Part shown: piece after piece, positions 1-11,447 of the stretch | Layout of the letters: the number at the start of each line of letters is the position of its first letter | Position numbering within the stretch: position 1 is the stretch's first letter | DNA from: Podospora bellae-mahoneyi | Lineage: Eukaryota > Ascomycota > Sordariomycetes > Sordariales > Podosporaceae | DNA length: 64,000 bases | Assembly (NCBI RefSeq): GCF_035222275.1 | Contig: NC_085884.1 | Span: forward strand, 744,001 to 808,000 | Direction: 5' to 3' | The notes under the pieces: model-generated | Databases searched by the model: none | The model's input: only the letters and a program-made list of their open reading frames with translations | Told to the model about the DNA's origin: nothing | Position numbers and translations under genes: made by a program

Positions 1-220
1 CAAATCTGTCAAGAAACAGAGAGTAGAATGGCATTCGCCAGTTCTCCGGAGATGATTGGAACTCATGGTCAGGCCACTCTCCCCAATAGTCGAGGGGTGT
101 CCTGGCCGACTTGTTCTGGTTGAGGTTGTATTCCTCATATTCTGGGATATATGGAAGTGAAAGACTGGACGCTGCAAAAAGAAGCATAAGAAAGAATGAC
201 TGTACCGACGCACCCATCAT
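1..220 (-). CDS. ags1: alpha-1,3-glucan synthase, N-terminal fragment (runs off left edge)
   Basis: Reading leftward from an ATG ATG pair at 220 gives 73 codons with no stop up to the window edge. The first ~20 residues are hydrophobic, a likely signal peptide. After it come the segments EYEEYNLNQNKSA, PLDYWGEWPDHEF and SPENWRMPFYSLFLDRF, which match the strongly conserved start of the fungal alpha-1,3-glucan synthase catalytic region. These are plasma-membrane enzymes of more than 2,000 residues with an extracellular amylase-like part and an intracellular glycosyltransferase part that make cell-wall alpha-glucan. Only the start is here, so nothing can be said about the catalytic residues or whether the gene is whole. 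The identification rests on recalled family sequence, not on a search. Confidence 0.85.
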   Translation of the reverse strand, partial: MMGASVQSFFLMLLFAASSLSLPYIPEYEEYNLNQNKSARTPLDYWGEWPDHEFQSSPENWRMPFYSLFLDRF

Positions 221-2366
221 GGCGGAAAGCGAATGATAGCCACCACGAAGAAGTGTGCGAGGTGAATGGAAGGGATGTGGGTGGTACACCACATGCAACG
301 AGTGTGAGGGTGCAAAAGACAAAAGCAAGACAAGAAGAGATCACCCAGGAAGGATGTCCCCGTAGGAGAACTGGGACACCAGTCTTCCATATCGCGTTCT
401 CACAGACGCCCGGGTGCCTCCTGGGCTCAACTTGCCTGAGGCCACCCCTAACCGCCTCGTAGAGGCAAGAAACATGATGACGGGGGTAGAATACCGCCGC
501 TCATCCCTGATCACGACGCGTGGGATGGATCCTTCTTCCGATGTTTCTCAGCATCTTACAGCTCACCCCCCTGTGCAGAGATGCTCAGCTTGAGAGCCTC
601 ACATCCCTATTCCGTTTAGTCACACAAAGTGATGGGAGTCAAGGGTCAAGGTGGTCCACCGTGGCGGTTTCAATGGGTCAAGGCAGTGTCCCTGGGTGTG
701 GCCTGTGGTTCTGGCGGGCGGGCCGGGAGCAGGCTAGCAATGTCGGTAACACTGATCCTCCTGCTCGGGTTGACGATACACAGAGAAAAGCTTCCTTTCT
801 TTTATTTCCTGAAGGATTAGGGGGAGATGGAGGCTAATTGTTTATGTCATAGTAAGCGGCCGGCTCTTGTGAGATGAAGCAGGATGGTTGGCAGAGGTGA
901 TGTCTGTGGTTGTGGAGTTACACCAAGCTTACATGAGTTCTGACGACGAAGGCATCATGCAAGAAAACTTATTAATGAGCAGGTACCTGCGTACCAGCAT
1001 CTGATGGGCGAGTACGGAGCGGCAAGGTCGAGAAGGGGACGGGCAGACGTGCCGTCGCTGATGAAGTGATTGGATTGATACCTTCCGTACCTGCATCCGA
1101 AGCAACCCGACAAACGGATATCGCCCCTGCATCACCCATCCATCAAGCTCACAATCTGAGACCATGTGTCGGCACTTGGCACAGCCCTGATTATCAACCA
1201 GTTGCTCCTGCCTTTTGACACAGGCACTCGTGCCCACTTGAACAGATCCCTTCCCCGCCCTTTGAAATCGCTCTTCCAGTTTTGCGAGTTCTTTCCATTG
1301 AGCCTTGAATCCTGCAAGCATTGCATGACTCACATTGCTTCGTGGACTTTTTTTTCACGTATTCTGATGCCTGTTACACGGCGTATAACAAGTTCATCAT
1401 ATTACGCCGAGCCTCATCGGCTTACCCTATGTCTGGCCCATACTGGGAGAGCACGTCTTTGGTACAGCCTCTTGGCATAATGTCGTATTGGGACCGGCAT
1501 TTGCCGTTCTGGTATGTTCTGCAAGTCGTTCCCTACTTTCTTGCACAGCGTGACATTGACGATCTTGTTTCAGATAGGCAAGATATAAAACTGTTAGCGC
1601 TAGGGCTGACTGTCTGCGCCGAAAGAAGACAGCACTGTTCAGCCACATTAAAAACATGCAAGATAAGAACCTGGAATACGTATCCGTACGCGCCGCATTC
1701 TCTACCATCGTCAACGACCGCCGCCGCCGCAGAGATAACCAGATTGGGAATCACACCAATCGCCAGGTACCACCGCCGCCACCCGCGGGACGAGTTTGAT
1801 ATGTCCCGCCTCGGACGGACGCTAACCCGGCGCTCTGGCTTTGAAAATCTATGTGTGCTCCCGTCTCAAGTGGCTTTCATAATGTTATCTCACTGGTGTA
1901 TTCGTCGCAAGTCAGCATCCTGCCATGGCAGAGATGCATATCCAACACACCCACCAGAATCTGCCTCGTCAAAGAAAAGAAAAATCACAACCCCTGGACC
2001 TTGCATTGATCCCAATTTGGTTGACCGATTTTCCAAACCTTCTCCAGGTGCCGGGAGCATGGGCGAGAAAGGCCTCACCATCGGTCACCATTTGGCCAGC
2101 AGCTCGATGTCATGGCCCATGCGGGGTGTTTATGTCGACACCTGTACGGGTCTAGGTCTGCAAACGATGCCTGAGAGGTCAGCTTACATGCTCTCCGAGG
2201 CGTGTTCCTTTTCACTCCCTTTTCCTTGTGTCACTGCAAGAAATCTCACTCACAGTCTTTCCTTCTCTCTCACACGCTGCCACGGTTATCGTCAAGCTGA
2301 GGGATTGTCAATCGCTCTCGTCCATTCTTTTAGAAAACATATCTTGTCGTCACTCATTCAGTCACA
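221..2366. other. 2.1-kb intergenic region between divergent genes
   Basis: This is the shared upstream region of the glucan synthase gene (leftward) and the small secreted protein gene (rightward), both encoding cell-surface products. No coding stretch in it looks real to me. The longest open frame (1321-2526, 401 codons) has no recognisable domain and overlaps the start of the next gene in another frame. A long regulatory region would suit two cell-wall genes, but no specific site could be assigned. Confidence 0.5.
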
Positions 2367-3153
2367 ATGTTGTTTCATTTGTCAGCTCGACTCGGCCGTA
2401 GTTTCTGGGCCCTCCTTGCGGTACTCATGGGGCTGCTCATGGCTATCGCTCCGGCGAGCGCAGCCATGTCCCCCGCAGAGATCGCGGTCGCTTGCCACAG
2501 CCTTGCCCGCATGGCATTCGACCTGAAAGATCTCGTAAATGTGGTTGCGCAGAAGAGAAATCCGGGACCTTTCCAGGTATGTAGTGCTCAGCCCTGGCAT
2601 CCGGAAGTCTCGGAGGCTGTTGTGCTCGTTGCGCAACACTGACACGACACGAGCATTGACAGGATATCCTTGACGAGTTCAATGATATTTCCGACTCTTG
2701 TCTCTCCAACATCTCGGTCATGATCCGCTCTTCTGGCGTGACTGACCAGGCCGACCAGCAGCTGATTTACGAGGCTTACTCCAATGTATGTTTATCTTTG
2801 ATCCACTGTTCTTGTTAACTTGTTTGTCCCGATAACTAATCTTCTGTCTGCGGTATCAGTTTATCCAGGGCCTCTTTGAGCTGATGGACTCCGTCACCGA
2901 ATCTGCCCCGGTCCTCATCGTCCTCGATAAGCAAGCCGAGTTCCGTATTCCTGCCGCCGTCCGCGAAGTCGCCGGCGTCGTGGATGCTTTACTCTATCAG
3001 CTCATGGCCATCTTTCCGACCAACACGTCCTATTCATCGCAGACCGCAAACCAAAAGACCCAAGTCGATACGCACTTTCGTCAGGCCGTCCACGCGTTCC
3101 ATCTGGCTACGGCCAACACTGGATCGCCATACTCCAACACCACATCCCTTTAG
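2367..3153 (+). CDS. small secreted helical protein, HsbA/galactomannoprotein-like
   Basis: Three exons, 2367-2576, 2663-2785 and 2860-3153, join in phase 0 and give 208 residues. The second intron has a plain branch point (gataactaat). The first ~33 residues form a signal peptide with a long hydrophobic core ending ASAA. The mature part looks all-helical, with few cysteines and a C-terminal N-glycosylation-type NTS/NTT, and ends soon after. Size, signal peptide and helix pattern resemble the hydrophobic surface-binding protein A (HsbA) / cell-wall galactomannoprotein family. The gene model is firm; the family is tentative. It is divergent from the glucan synthase gene, so a role at the cell surface fits, but this is inference. 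Confidence 0.6.
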
Positions 3154-3828
3154 TAGCCCATCCGATCAGGTACATAGCAGACCCGTGGTTGCCACCAGTT
3201 GTATACTTACCTGAAGAAAAAAGACCTGGACATTTTCGTTCTTGTAGGTGTGTAGTTAGTCGTGTATTATTATTGTTGACGTCCAGATTGTTTCGTTCCC
3301 CTTCAACTGTGCATGTCTCATGTCATTGCCTATTAGATGTCCAGAGAAAACGACGCCGTGATGGTTCTCTGGAGGTGGACCTCCTTTTACCCCTGATCGC
3401 CATCCCAACCCTAACCCCTGTCCGGCGGCATAACGGGTTCTTAACCCCGCGCGCCCCGGACCCCGCCAAGGGAGCCAACCCCATCAAAGGAGGGGCAAGG
3501 CGCATCTGCCTTCTCCATCTCCATATTAGCCTGAAATAGCCTATTGTTCAACTGTCGTCATGTGCGACGGCGAGAAAACCTCAGCAAAAACACCCACGCG
3601 CCGGGACAAGTGCGACCGGACCGAGACCTGAGCGAAGCAAACCATGGCGACTCCCGGTTGAGTCGCGTCGTCGCACGGGAGAGGGGGAGCCGCCTTCGCA
3701 ACCACCCATTTGATCCCCCCTCTCCCCACCTCAAACTTGGGCTCCTAAATATTTACTTCTCCAATTTTCCTCTTCGTCTTTTATTTTTTCCAAATCAGTG
3801 ACATCATCACCACATTCTCGTTCCAAAA
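3154..3828. other. intergenic, upstream of aldose epimerase gene
   Basis: 675 bases. Open frames here carry no recognisable domain. A telomere-like/telobox string (caaccctaaccc) lies near 3406-3417. C-rich and T-rich tracts run up to the next start, as is usual for fungal promoters. Confidence 0.45.
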
Positions 3829-4933
3829 ATGTCCTCCGACGCCCCCCTCGTCTCTTTTCTCCCTCTGGGAGCCATCATCCAAGAGCTTCGCGTCGGCGAC
3901 CTCAATATCGTCCAGGGCTTCCCCACTCAGGACCTCTACGTCTCCCACAACGGCCCCTTCTTTGGGGAGACCATCGGCCGGGTTGCGAACCGCATCTCTA
4001 ATGCCAAGCTTGACAGTCTGAATGGGGGCAAGACGTATAGCTTGGCTGCGAACAACGGGGTGAATAACCTCCACGGAGGAGTCGTTGGTTGGGGGAAGAG
4101 GGTCTGGGATGGGCCGGTTCCTGTTGGTGTCAGAGAGATTCCTGGGGTGGGCAAGATTGAAGGCGGGGAGAGCGTCAAGTTTACGCTTGTGAGCGAGGAT
4201 GGGGATGAGGGGTTTCCGGGGGAGGTGAAGGCGACGGTGGTGTATACTGTGGGCAAGCAGACGGAGGGGGGGAAGGAGGTTGTTGTGCTGGGGATGGAGT
4301 ACGAGGCTGAGCTGGTTGGGGAGGGGGTGGAGGAGACGGTTGTCAATATGACGAATCACTCGTGAGTTGTTTACACCTGGAACAGGACACTGGGAGAAAG
4401 GGTCTATATGCTGACTTGCTGGGGATGGCAGTTACTTCAACCTTACCGGCGGCTCGTCAATCGAAGGCACGGAGGTCACCCTCGTGACGAACAACTACCT
4501 CCCCGTTGACGACGGCGGTATTCCTACCGGCGGTCCCGCCCCCTTTGCCAAGGTCCAGGGACAGACTCCGTTTGTTCTTGGTGCTCAAGAGCCGGATATT
4601 GACGACTGCTTCGTTGTTAACGAGGCCGCTGGTTCTATTCCTATCGACACCCGCGCCGAGTCCCTGACCAAGCTCGTCAGCGCTAGACACCCCGAGACTG
4701 GCATCCACCTCGAGGTTCTCAGCACCGAGCCCGCCTTCCAGTTCTATACTGGTAAGTACATTGACGTGCCTGAGGTGGCTGGCATCCCGGCGCGCAAGGC
4801 CAGAAGTGGGTTCTGTGTCGAGCCGAGCCGTTATGTGAATGCGGCGAATGTGCCCGAGTGGAAGAGCCAGATGCTGCTCAAGAAGGGGGAGAAGTACGGG
4901 ACGAGGACTGTGTACAGGGCTTGGAAGGAGTAG
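3829..4933 (+). CDS. aldose 1-epimerase (galactose mutarotase)
   Basis: Two exons, 3829-4361 and 4432-4933, give 344 residues, the usual length. The enzyme interconverts alpha and beta anomers of glucose or galactose in the cytoplasm, feeding the Leloir pathway. The catalytic residues of the galactose mutarotase family can be placed: His82 in NNLHGG, His177 in NMTNHSYFNL, and the general-base Glu308 in GFCVEPSRYVNA. The conserved NHSYFNL motif is restored only by splicing, which supports the intron. The gene converges on the DNA ligase gene, with 96 bases between the two stop codons. Confidence 0.93.
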
Positions 4934-5029
4934 ATTGCAATTGCACCTACATGATACCGGGTAGTCTGGCAGAATGAATAAAAGTAACAGGCCATAGGCT
5001 CTTCATAATCCTGTGATATACCCTGAGCA

Positions 5030-7671
5030 TCACTCGTCCTCGTCCATGATATTCTCCCCTTCCTCCTGTTCCTTTTCCACCTCCTCTATGGGCCTCTTCG
5101 CCGGCCCAGCCTCTTGCTTCCTGTACAACCCCGCCAGCACCTCACTGGTACTCGCCTCCTCAATCCCCTTTTCCTCTCGTTTCCTCACAAACCTCGGGAA
5201 CCGCAAACTCAACCCCTTGTCAGGGTGCACCATTCCCACAGCAGCAGTGTAAGTAGGACTAACCGTCACATCCGCAAACGCCACCTCCCACACCTCTGTT
5301 GGATTAAACCACACGTCCGGTTCCGGCCCGTAATACTCCACAAACCCTGGCTTCTTCCCCAACGTCCTCCCTTCTATCGCTGGGTCGTAATATGCCTTGT
5401 TAGCTTTGTAGAAGTTGTCCGTGAAGCCGGACATGCACTTGCACACTGCCTCTAGGGAGCCTGCATCCTCATTTCGGACCGCTAGGAGGAACGGGGACCA
5501 GAACTGGGACTTGCGGCCTGTGCCGTGCCAGGCAGCGATGGGGATTAGGTCCAAGGGCTCTGAGGAGGAGGAGAGGGAGGTGGAATAGTCCTTTTTTACT
5601 TTGAGCCAGGAGTCGAGGCGTTTGTCTGGTTCGTAGGTTGACAGGAGGGGTTTGCGGCGGGATCTTTTCTGGGGGGGTGGGGGGTTGAGGGGGGTTTCCT
5701 TGTTGGTGGTGGTGGTGGTGGGTTTGGTGTTGTCGAGTAGTCCAGCGGCGGCAGACTGGTCCTCGTAGGGAATGTCGGGGAGGTTATCCAGAATTTTCAC
5801 CATTATCCCCTCACATTTTGCCTCTAAGGCGGACTTGAAGAAGGTGAGGACTGGTTCGGAATCTTGTGAGGTCGCGTCTAGGCTTTTGACCCAGGTGAAG
5901 TGATGGGGGATTTCGATGAAGAGTGACCGGAGCATGTCCCGGCGTTCGCGAAAGGGGCGGTCGAGGAGGGGTTGGCCGTTGAGGTACATCAAGTCAAAGG
6001 CGAAGAGGCAGACGTTGATAGTTATGCTGCCTACGGCGACGTCCTTTCTGGCGCGGTTGGAGAGGGTTTGAAAGTTTTTGAGCTCGCCGGTGGTTTGGTC
6101 CACGGCGACAACTTCGCCTTCCATGATGAAGCTTTGGACATCTTCGCCTCTTATCTTGGGCACCAAGGAGACGAGGTCAGGGTATTTGTCCGTCATTAAC
6201 TCGAGGTGACGGGAGAAGATGGAGACTTTGCCGTCGGCATCGCAGTGGACCTGGGCGCGCTGGCCGTCGTACTTGTACTCGCAGGCAAAGTCTCGCCCCT
6301 GAAGCTTGGTGAGCATCTCGCTGAGATCGCGGGTGATACTGCCTAGCATGGGACGGAGTGGGATGTGGAGGTTGAGACCACAGCGGATGGGCAGCTCGTC
6401 TGATATGCCAATATCAAGAAGCACTGGGATGAGGTCATTATAATCTGGATGTCTGGCAAATGATGCTTTCACGAGCTCCTCTCCTCTTGACCATATCTCG
6501 GCTAGTTCTTCCTTACTGAGCTTCGCTAGCTCTGCTGGCTCCCTGGTAGGGAAATCCGCACCGGGTGGCTTGGAGAGAAGAAAGGCTCTTGAGAGAGCTA
6601 TCAGCATAGTCGTCTTGACAGCACCGATACGAAGCTAGAAGACGTTAGCTATGCTTACGATGGTTATGAAGTGGGAACACGTACATGCTGACACAAAGTG
6701 CGGACGATATATCTGCTCTCCTCGCCTCCTCGAGCATCTTGCAACAGTCTGTCCACAATACGCTGTTTGATGTCTCCACTACCCTGACCTTGTGTCTTTG
6801 CAATCTTGACCAGAGACTCAAACACACCCTTGATGGTCAGTGGCTTTGGTTTTTTCAGGGTGAAGCTTTGCTTCTTCTTGGCCTCAAAGGCAACATCACC
6901 CGGATCACCCAATCTGTCATGCATGGCTTTCAGCGCCCGGTTGTCAAGTCCGCATACTTGCTTTAGTGCTTTGGAGATAGCCGAACCTCCCAGACCAAGT
7001 TCCATGGAAATGTATGGGGGTGAGATGGCATTGGTGGCCAGCCATACTGCGGGCAACAGGCTGTTTGGATCGCCCTCAATAAGTAGACGAAGACAGTTGA
7101 CAAGCGTGTCCACGATCTTGATCCTGCTTTGGGTACTACTGACAAGCACAAAGCACCGTGTAAGCAAGGCGTAGGATGACTTGCCGCGTTCGGCAGCCCA
7201 TGATTCTTGGAGCTGCGGGACGTATTTGGATGGATCAAATGTCAAGAGGCTTTCATCCAGTGGTATTGTGGTTGTTACTTGATCTTCCACTGCCGCGACT
7301 GACGAAAGCGATAGAGTGTTCTTGGATTTTGCTGTATCAACCTTGGGGGATACGGACGACTTCAGTGGTGATGGAGGAGCTGGAAGAGCTGGTGATGTAT
7401 TTGGTTCTGGCTGAAGCTGTTGTTGTCTTTGGTTTGATGCTTGGACCTCTGCATCCCACTCAGCCTGCAGCTTCCGAGCCAGTTCCTCGTCAGTCAATTG
7501 CTCATCCGACTTCTCAGACTGTGAACCATTTTGCTGAATCTCAGAAGTGGTTCTTGATGACGATCCATTCTGCTGTTGCTTGGCAAAAAAGTACTGTATT
7601 CCTTTGGTCGCCGGGACTGCAGCCTTCTTCGTATCGGAATTGAGTTTCCTCTTCTTCGCCGGGCTCGCCAT
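5030..7671 (-). CDS. LIG1: ATP-dependent DNA ligase I
   Basis: Exon 1 is 6685-7671 and exon 2 is 5030-6634; a 50-nt intron splits TLCQH|LRIGAVKTT, which rejoins into the conserved ligase I DNA-binding domain. The protein has 863 residues. The N-terminal ~100 are disordered, with KKRK-type basic signals and a QYFF segment that may be the PCNA-binding box. Next come the helical DNA-binding domain, the adenylation domain with Lys450 in YKYDGQRAQ (motif I), EGEVVAVD (motif IV) and EGIMVKIL (motif V), and then WLKVKKDY and the OB-fold. An unusual Thr/Pro/Arg-rich insert of about 40 residues sits between motif V and WLKVKKDY. It joins Okazaki fragments and finishes excision repair in the nucleus. 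The gene is divergent from the eIF3k gene. Confidence 0.95.
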
Positions 7672-8217
7672 GATGGGACGATGTAAGCACGGTACCTAGG
7701 TAAGGTTTATCGTGGTAGCATGCGGGCGTTCGATGGAAAAGAGGGATTAAAAGCAGCGTCCCGAGGCTATTACCTTATCGAATCACCCTCCACATTAAAC
7801 TCTGGCATGTGAGAAATTGGGTGGGGAAAGGCATAAATACTGGGCAGCTTCCCTCAAGTTGTGAAAAGAGAGCTCTGATGTACTGTTGAACTCAACCCAC
7901 CTCCAAACCGATCAATGACGTTCCGGCGATGCACTGCAATCGCAGCAGCACGCGTCAGCCAGCGCGAGGCAGGCGCCAAAACAGCTGACTGGCAGCCCCG
8001 CGCCGAGAAAGTGTGAAGCTTTGGCCATCTCTGTTCAGCGCTAGCCTGTTCCGGAGCGCCAGCGGGCTTGGCAGGCTTTCACACACACATCCTTAAAAAA
8101 GAGCGGGAAATCCCAGCCCCACCATGCGAGGGAAAGGAAAGATTCTTGACGGGTTCGCGCAAGACCACCCGAGTGTCGCTTTTCCTCCTGCAACCCACCC
8201 CCTCCTCACACATCACC
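7672..8217. promoter_or_regulatory. divergent promoter, DNA ligase I / eIF3k
   Basis: 546 bases separate the two start codons. An MluI cell-cycle box, ACGCGT, lies at 7950-7955, and an E2F-like TTTGGCGC (complement of gcgccaaa) lies at 7973-7980. Both motif types are known targets of MBF/E2F-class S-phase activators, and the yeast DNA ligase gene CDC9 is MCB-controlled. The assignment here is inference from motif and context. Confidence 0.5.
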
Positions 8218-9178
8218 ATGGCCAGCACACTCAATATGAACGGCGAGGACCCCGTCGAACGGCCTCAGCAGATCCGCGACATCATAGGAGGTCTCGAGCG
8301 GTACAACCCCCAGGCCGCTGAGGTCCTCGAGGCCTACCTCCAGCAGCAATGTGAGGAGAAATTCACCGACTGCAACGCCAACAGGGCACTGTTGAAGCTG
8401 TAAGTATTTCCCATGTTCCAACTCGCTATGGCTTATCTGGTTTTTCATGATGTTGTTTTTTATAAACGTTTCCTATTAGCCTGAAAAGCGGCCTAACAAC
8501 CCGCACAAGCTGAGGTCAACTTAATGTGTCTGATATACAAACCATCTGATGTCTTACTGTCTTGGAGTCGTCTTGTTGAACAAAGGATCGTCTACTAACC
8601 ATTGTCTGCTCGGCGCAAAACACAGGTACCAGCTCAACCCAGACAGGATCAAGGACGAGATCGTCACCAATGTCCTCGTCAAGACAATGACCCAGTTCCC
8701 CTCCCCTCAGTTCGACCTTGCCCTTCACCTCCTCTCCCCATCATACTCCAACCCCGGCCCAGGCTCCTCTTCCGACCTCGCCGAGGCTGTCGCCAAGCTT
8801 AGAACGCTCAACAGCCACCTCGAGGGCGCCAGATACGACCACTTCTGGGCCACCCTCGAGAGCGACGACATCTACGCGGACCTCACCACCGACATTAAGG
8901 GTTTCGAGGAGATCATCCGCGTCAAGATCGCCCAGCTCATCAGTCTCGCCTTCCGTGAGATTAATATCAGCGTCCTCGAAAGCTACCTCGGTCTCCGCAG
9001 CGAAGCCGAGGTCAAGACCTTTGTTACCGAGACCTGCGGCTGGAAGGTCGGTGACGACGGCATCGTTCACATTCCTAAGAACTCTGAGAACGAGGCCAAA
9101 AAGACTGAGATCCGCGAGGACGTCTCCATTGATATGTTCAGCCGTGTCATCAAGAGGAGTTGGGAGGAGAATGCTTAA
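8218..9178 (+). CDS. EIF3K: eukaryotic translation initiation factor 3 subunit K
   Basis: Exon 1 8218-8399 and exon 2 8626-9178 join in phase 2 to give 244 residues. The intron is 226 nt, unusually long for this window, with a branch point tctactaacc near its 3' end. The N-terminus carries IGGLERYNPQAAEVLEAYL and, across the splice, ALLKLYQLNP, both typical of eIF3k. A HAM/PCI-type helical region follows, with the WH-like end VKIAQLISLAF...SVLESYLGL. The start is the ATG at the end of catcaccatg; an upstream in-frame extension is not conserved-looking. The product is a small, non-essential subunit of eIF3 in many fungi and acts in the cytoplasm. Confidence 0.93.
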
Positions 9179-9712
9179 AAACACCAAACTACAAAGATAC
9201 CATATTACACACTAATGAAAAGGGTGTTTTGTGTGATGGGAAACGGTTCATTGTAGAGTACTTTTTTCAGACGAAGCGGTACTTTCCTTTTTCTGTCTAT
9301 TGCGTCTCGCTGCTGCGGCCGGTTACCCCTTGTTTTGCATTCTGGCGGCGGAAAAAAAAGCCAAAAGCTTCTGGCGGCGTTCATGGGATTTTGCGGAAGC
9401 GATTCGGGGATAAAAGGGGGGAACAAGGGCCTTGGAAGAAGGTTTTATACTGGGCTTAGAGTTGATCATTAGCCTTGGGCCATATTCACATTATACCTCT
9501 GGACAAAAAAAGAAGAAAAATAACCCAAATATGCCATACTCTGTCCTATGCTGCTTGTCATGTTGAATGGTTTTGGTGTTCCCTGACTGGGCATCTGTAG
9601 ACTCTGAAGGGGGGCTGGTGTACTATCAACAGTAGGTTTTATGGCAATTTTGGTATCTCATTCTCCCTTCATACATCTCGATTCATCTAAAACACGACCC
9701 TTCCCCCTATCC
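9179..9712. other. convergent intergenic region
   Basis: 534 bases between the eIF3k and TSR4 stop codons. It holds the two 3' untranslated regions. No gene, RNA or repeat was recognised. Confidence 0.4.
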
Positions 9713-11056
9713 TCACCTCTTGACACTCAACTCCTCCCACTGAACACCCGCCCACTCCTCCAAATACCCCCCTTCTCCTCCTTCCACACCCCTCTCCTGA
9801 CAATCCCTCTCACAAACCCCCACAATAACCGTCCCCCAATCCATCCCATCCAGATCCTCCTCCTCCCCTTCCAACTCTTGAATCGCCTGCGGCGTCATCT
9901 GCACCTCAAACACCCTTCCCGCACCACAATTCCCACACCTCGGCATCCCCCCCTTTGCTCCCTTCACCTTTGCCTCCCCCTCCCCATCCTTTGCATACAG
10001 CATCTTCCCCACGGCATCACTCTTGCTATACAACAGCGGCTGGCCAGCAAACTCATACCTGATAACCTGCTCCGGGTTCTGCCCCACCCTGTCGGCAAAC
10101 TTTTGAAACACAGTGTCCATGCTCGACTCAAAAACCTCCTTGTCTTCTTTACCTCCTCCACTGGACGAGCCCTCGCCCGAGTCAATGTCCATTATCTGAG
10201 TCTTTTGCGAGATGGGCGCGGGCTCAGGGTCGAGCTGTTCGTAGTCTGCCTCTGCTATCCAGCGTACAGGATAGGATTTCGGGAGGGAGGAATCTGTCGG
10301 CCAGGGTTCGGGGGGTGGTGCTGGAGTGGCAGGGGGGAGGTTGAGAGATAATGTTTCGGCGAAGGATTTGGGGAGTTTCTCCTCCTCAACTTCGACGGGG
10401 GTGGGTTTTGGTTCCGGAGCAGCCGGGGTCGGGGCCGGGACGGCGAATGGGTTGGTTGAGGTGGTGATTGGCTTGGGAGCAAAAGGGTTTGTTGAGGCAG
10501 AAGCAAACGGGTTACCACCCGAGGAGGAGGAGGTTGGCTTCGCGCCGAACAGCGCCTCCCCTAGACCGAGGGTAGACGCCTTGGGGATGACACTGGCTTC
10601 TTTCGGCTTGGTTTCCTGGGGCTCTTTGGCTGCCGCAACAGCATCAGGCGATACCCTCAACCCTCTAATAGCCCTGATACTCCCCTCCTTTCTCCGGCAA
10701 CTCTTCCTTCTGCAGGCGAACACATAAAGCCGGCGTTCGTGGCCGGGGTATCGGTCTGGGAGCTCGGCGTTGAGCTGGAGCAGGAGCACCATGAGGTCTT
10801 TGCAGACTTTACACCGAGCCAGCGCGGCGGAGGGTGGTTTCGAAGGGTCTAGCCATGTCTGATTGAGACTCGGTAAGTATTTGATCAAGCTGAGTTGTTG
10901 TCTGCCCGTGGCGCAAAAAGGGTGACTTACTGGCTGTCCTCCAAGCCGGCTGATCTCCTCTCCTTGTGCGTCCTCCGAGGCGTACCCCAGGAGAACGTTG
11001 GTCTCCTGGAAATCATTGTCCTCGGCGCCCGAGGAATCGCTGTCGTAGGGAGCCAT
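9713..11056 (-). CDS. TSR4: Tsr4/PDCD2-family ribosome biogenesis protein
   Basis: Exon 1 10931-11056 and exon 2 9713-10858 give 423 residues. Splicing rejoins RLGGQP|TWLDPSKPPS, the family's opening motif. Next come C-x2-C pairs (CKVCKDLM; later CRRKSCRRKEGS), a long Pro/Ser/Ala-rich linker with repeated NPFA segments, and the PDCD2 C-terminal domain with VIRYEFAGQPLLYS and MPRCGNCGAGRVFEVQMTPQ. Yeast Tsr4 is a dedicated chaperone of ribosomal protein uS5 (Rps2) and is needed for 20S pre-rRNA processing. The 72-nt intron is a multiple of three and has no stop in frame, so an unspliced message would add 24 residues inside the conserved motif. Confidence 0.9.
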   Translation of the reverse strand: MAPYDSDSSGAEDNDFQETNVLLGYASEDAQGEEISRLGGQPVSHPFCATGRQQLSLIKYLPSLNQTWLDPSKPPSAALARCKVCKDLMVLLLQLNAELPDRYPGHERRLYVFACRRKSCRRKEGSIRAIRGLRVSPDAVAAAKEPQETKPKEASVIPKASTLGLGEALFGAKPTSSSSGGNPFASASTNPFAPKPITTSTNPFAVPAPTPAAPEPKPTPVEVEEEKLPKSFAETLSLNLPPATPAPPPEPWPTDSSLPKSYPVRWIAEADYEQLDPEPAPISQKTQIMDIDSGEGSSSGGGKEDKEVFESSMDTVFQKFADRVGQNPEQVIRYEFAGQPLLYSKSDAVGKMLYAKDGEGEAKVKGAKGGMPRCGNCGAGRVFEVQMTPQAIQELEGEEEDLDGMDWGTVIVGVCERDCQERGVEGGEGGYLEEWAGVQWEELSVKR

Positions 11057-11447
11057 TCTGTTCTGTGTTTATGGAGAATCGCAATCAGTACCGGGCTTGA
11101 TGGTGGAAAACTTTGGGGTGGCAGTCGCAAGGCTTTTTGACAAAACTTTGGCGGGGTAGGAAATATTGCCCCGCCATACAAAGCCGGTTGGCCAAGATAA
11201 CGGCGCTGCCTCCGTCCAAGCAATTCCGATGGGATGAAATAAGTACACGTCTACATGAGGCTTCTGGCAATGGGCCATATTTAGAGTGCATTACTGGTTG
11301 TTTAAAGCCCGTTGACCCAATGCAGGCCATCGTTCCCCGGAGCTTACACATTTGCCAGTCACCAATAAGGTTGATGTGTTCAACAACGACGGTTCGTGTT
11401 TTATTATGTCAAAGAGGTATCTTACGAACAAAGTCTAAACTATTTCT
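11057..11447. other. TSR4 upstream region
   Basis: 391 bases between the 3' end of CCT6 and the start of TSR4, both leftward. It probably holds the CCT6 3' end and the TSR4 promoter. No further element was recognised. Confidence 0.4.

Noticed and set aside
1321-2526. A 401-codon open frame on the plus strand
   Set aside because: It shows no domain or conserved-looking segment, its composition changes along its length, and it runs into the signal-peptide gene at 2367 in another frame. A chance frame in G+C-rich DNA is more likely.
5114-5455. Open frame antisense to DNA ligase exon 2
   Set aside because: Shadow of a well-supported gene with the conserved ligase C-terminal domain on the other strand.
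9641-10351. A 236-codon frame opposite the TSR4 C-terminus
   Set aside because: Pro/Leu/His-rich translation typical of the antisense of an acidic, Gly-rich coding region; no motif.
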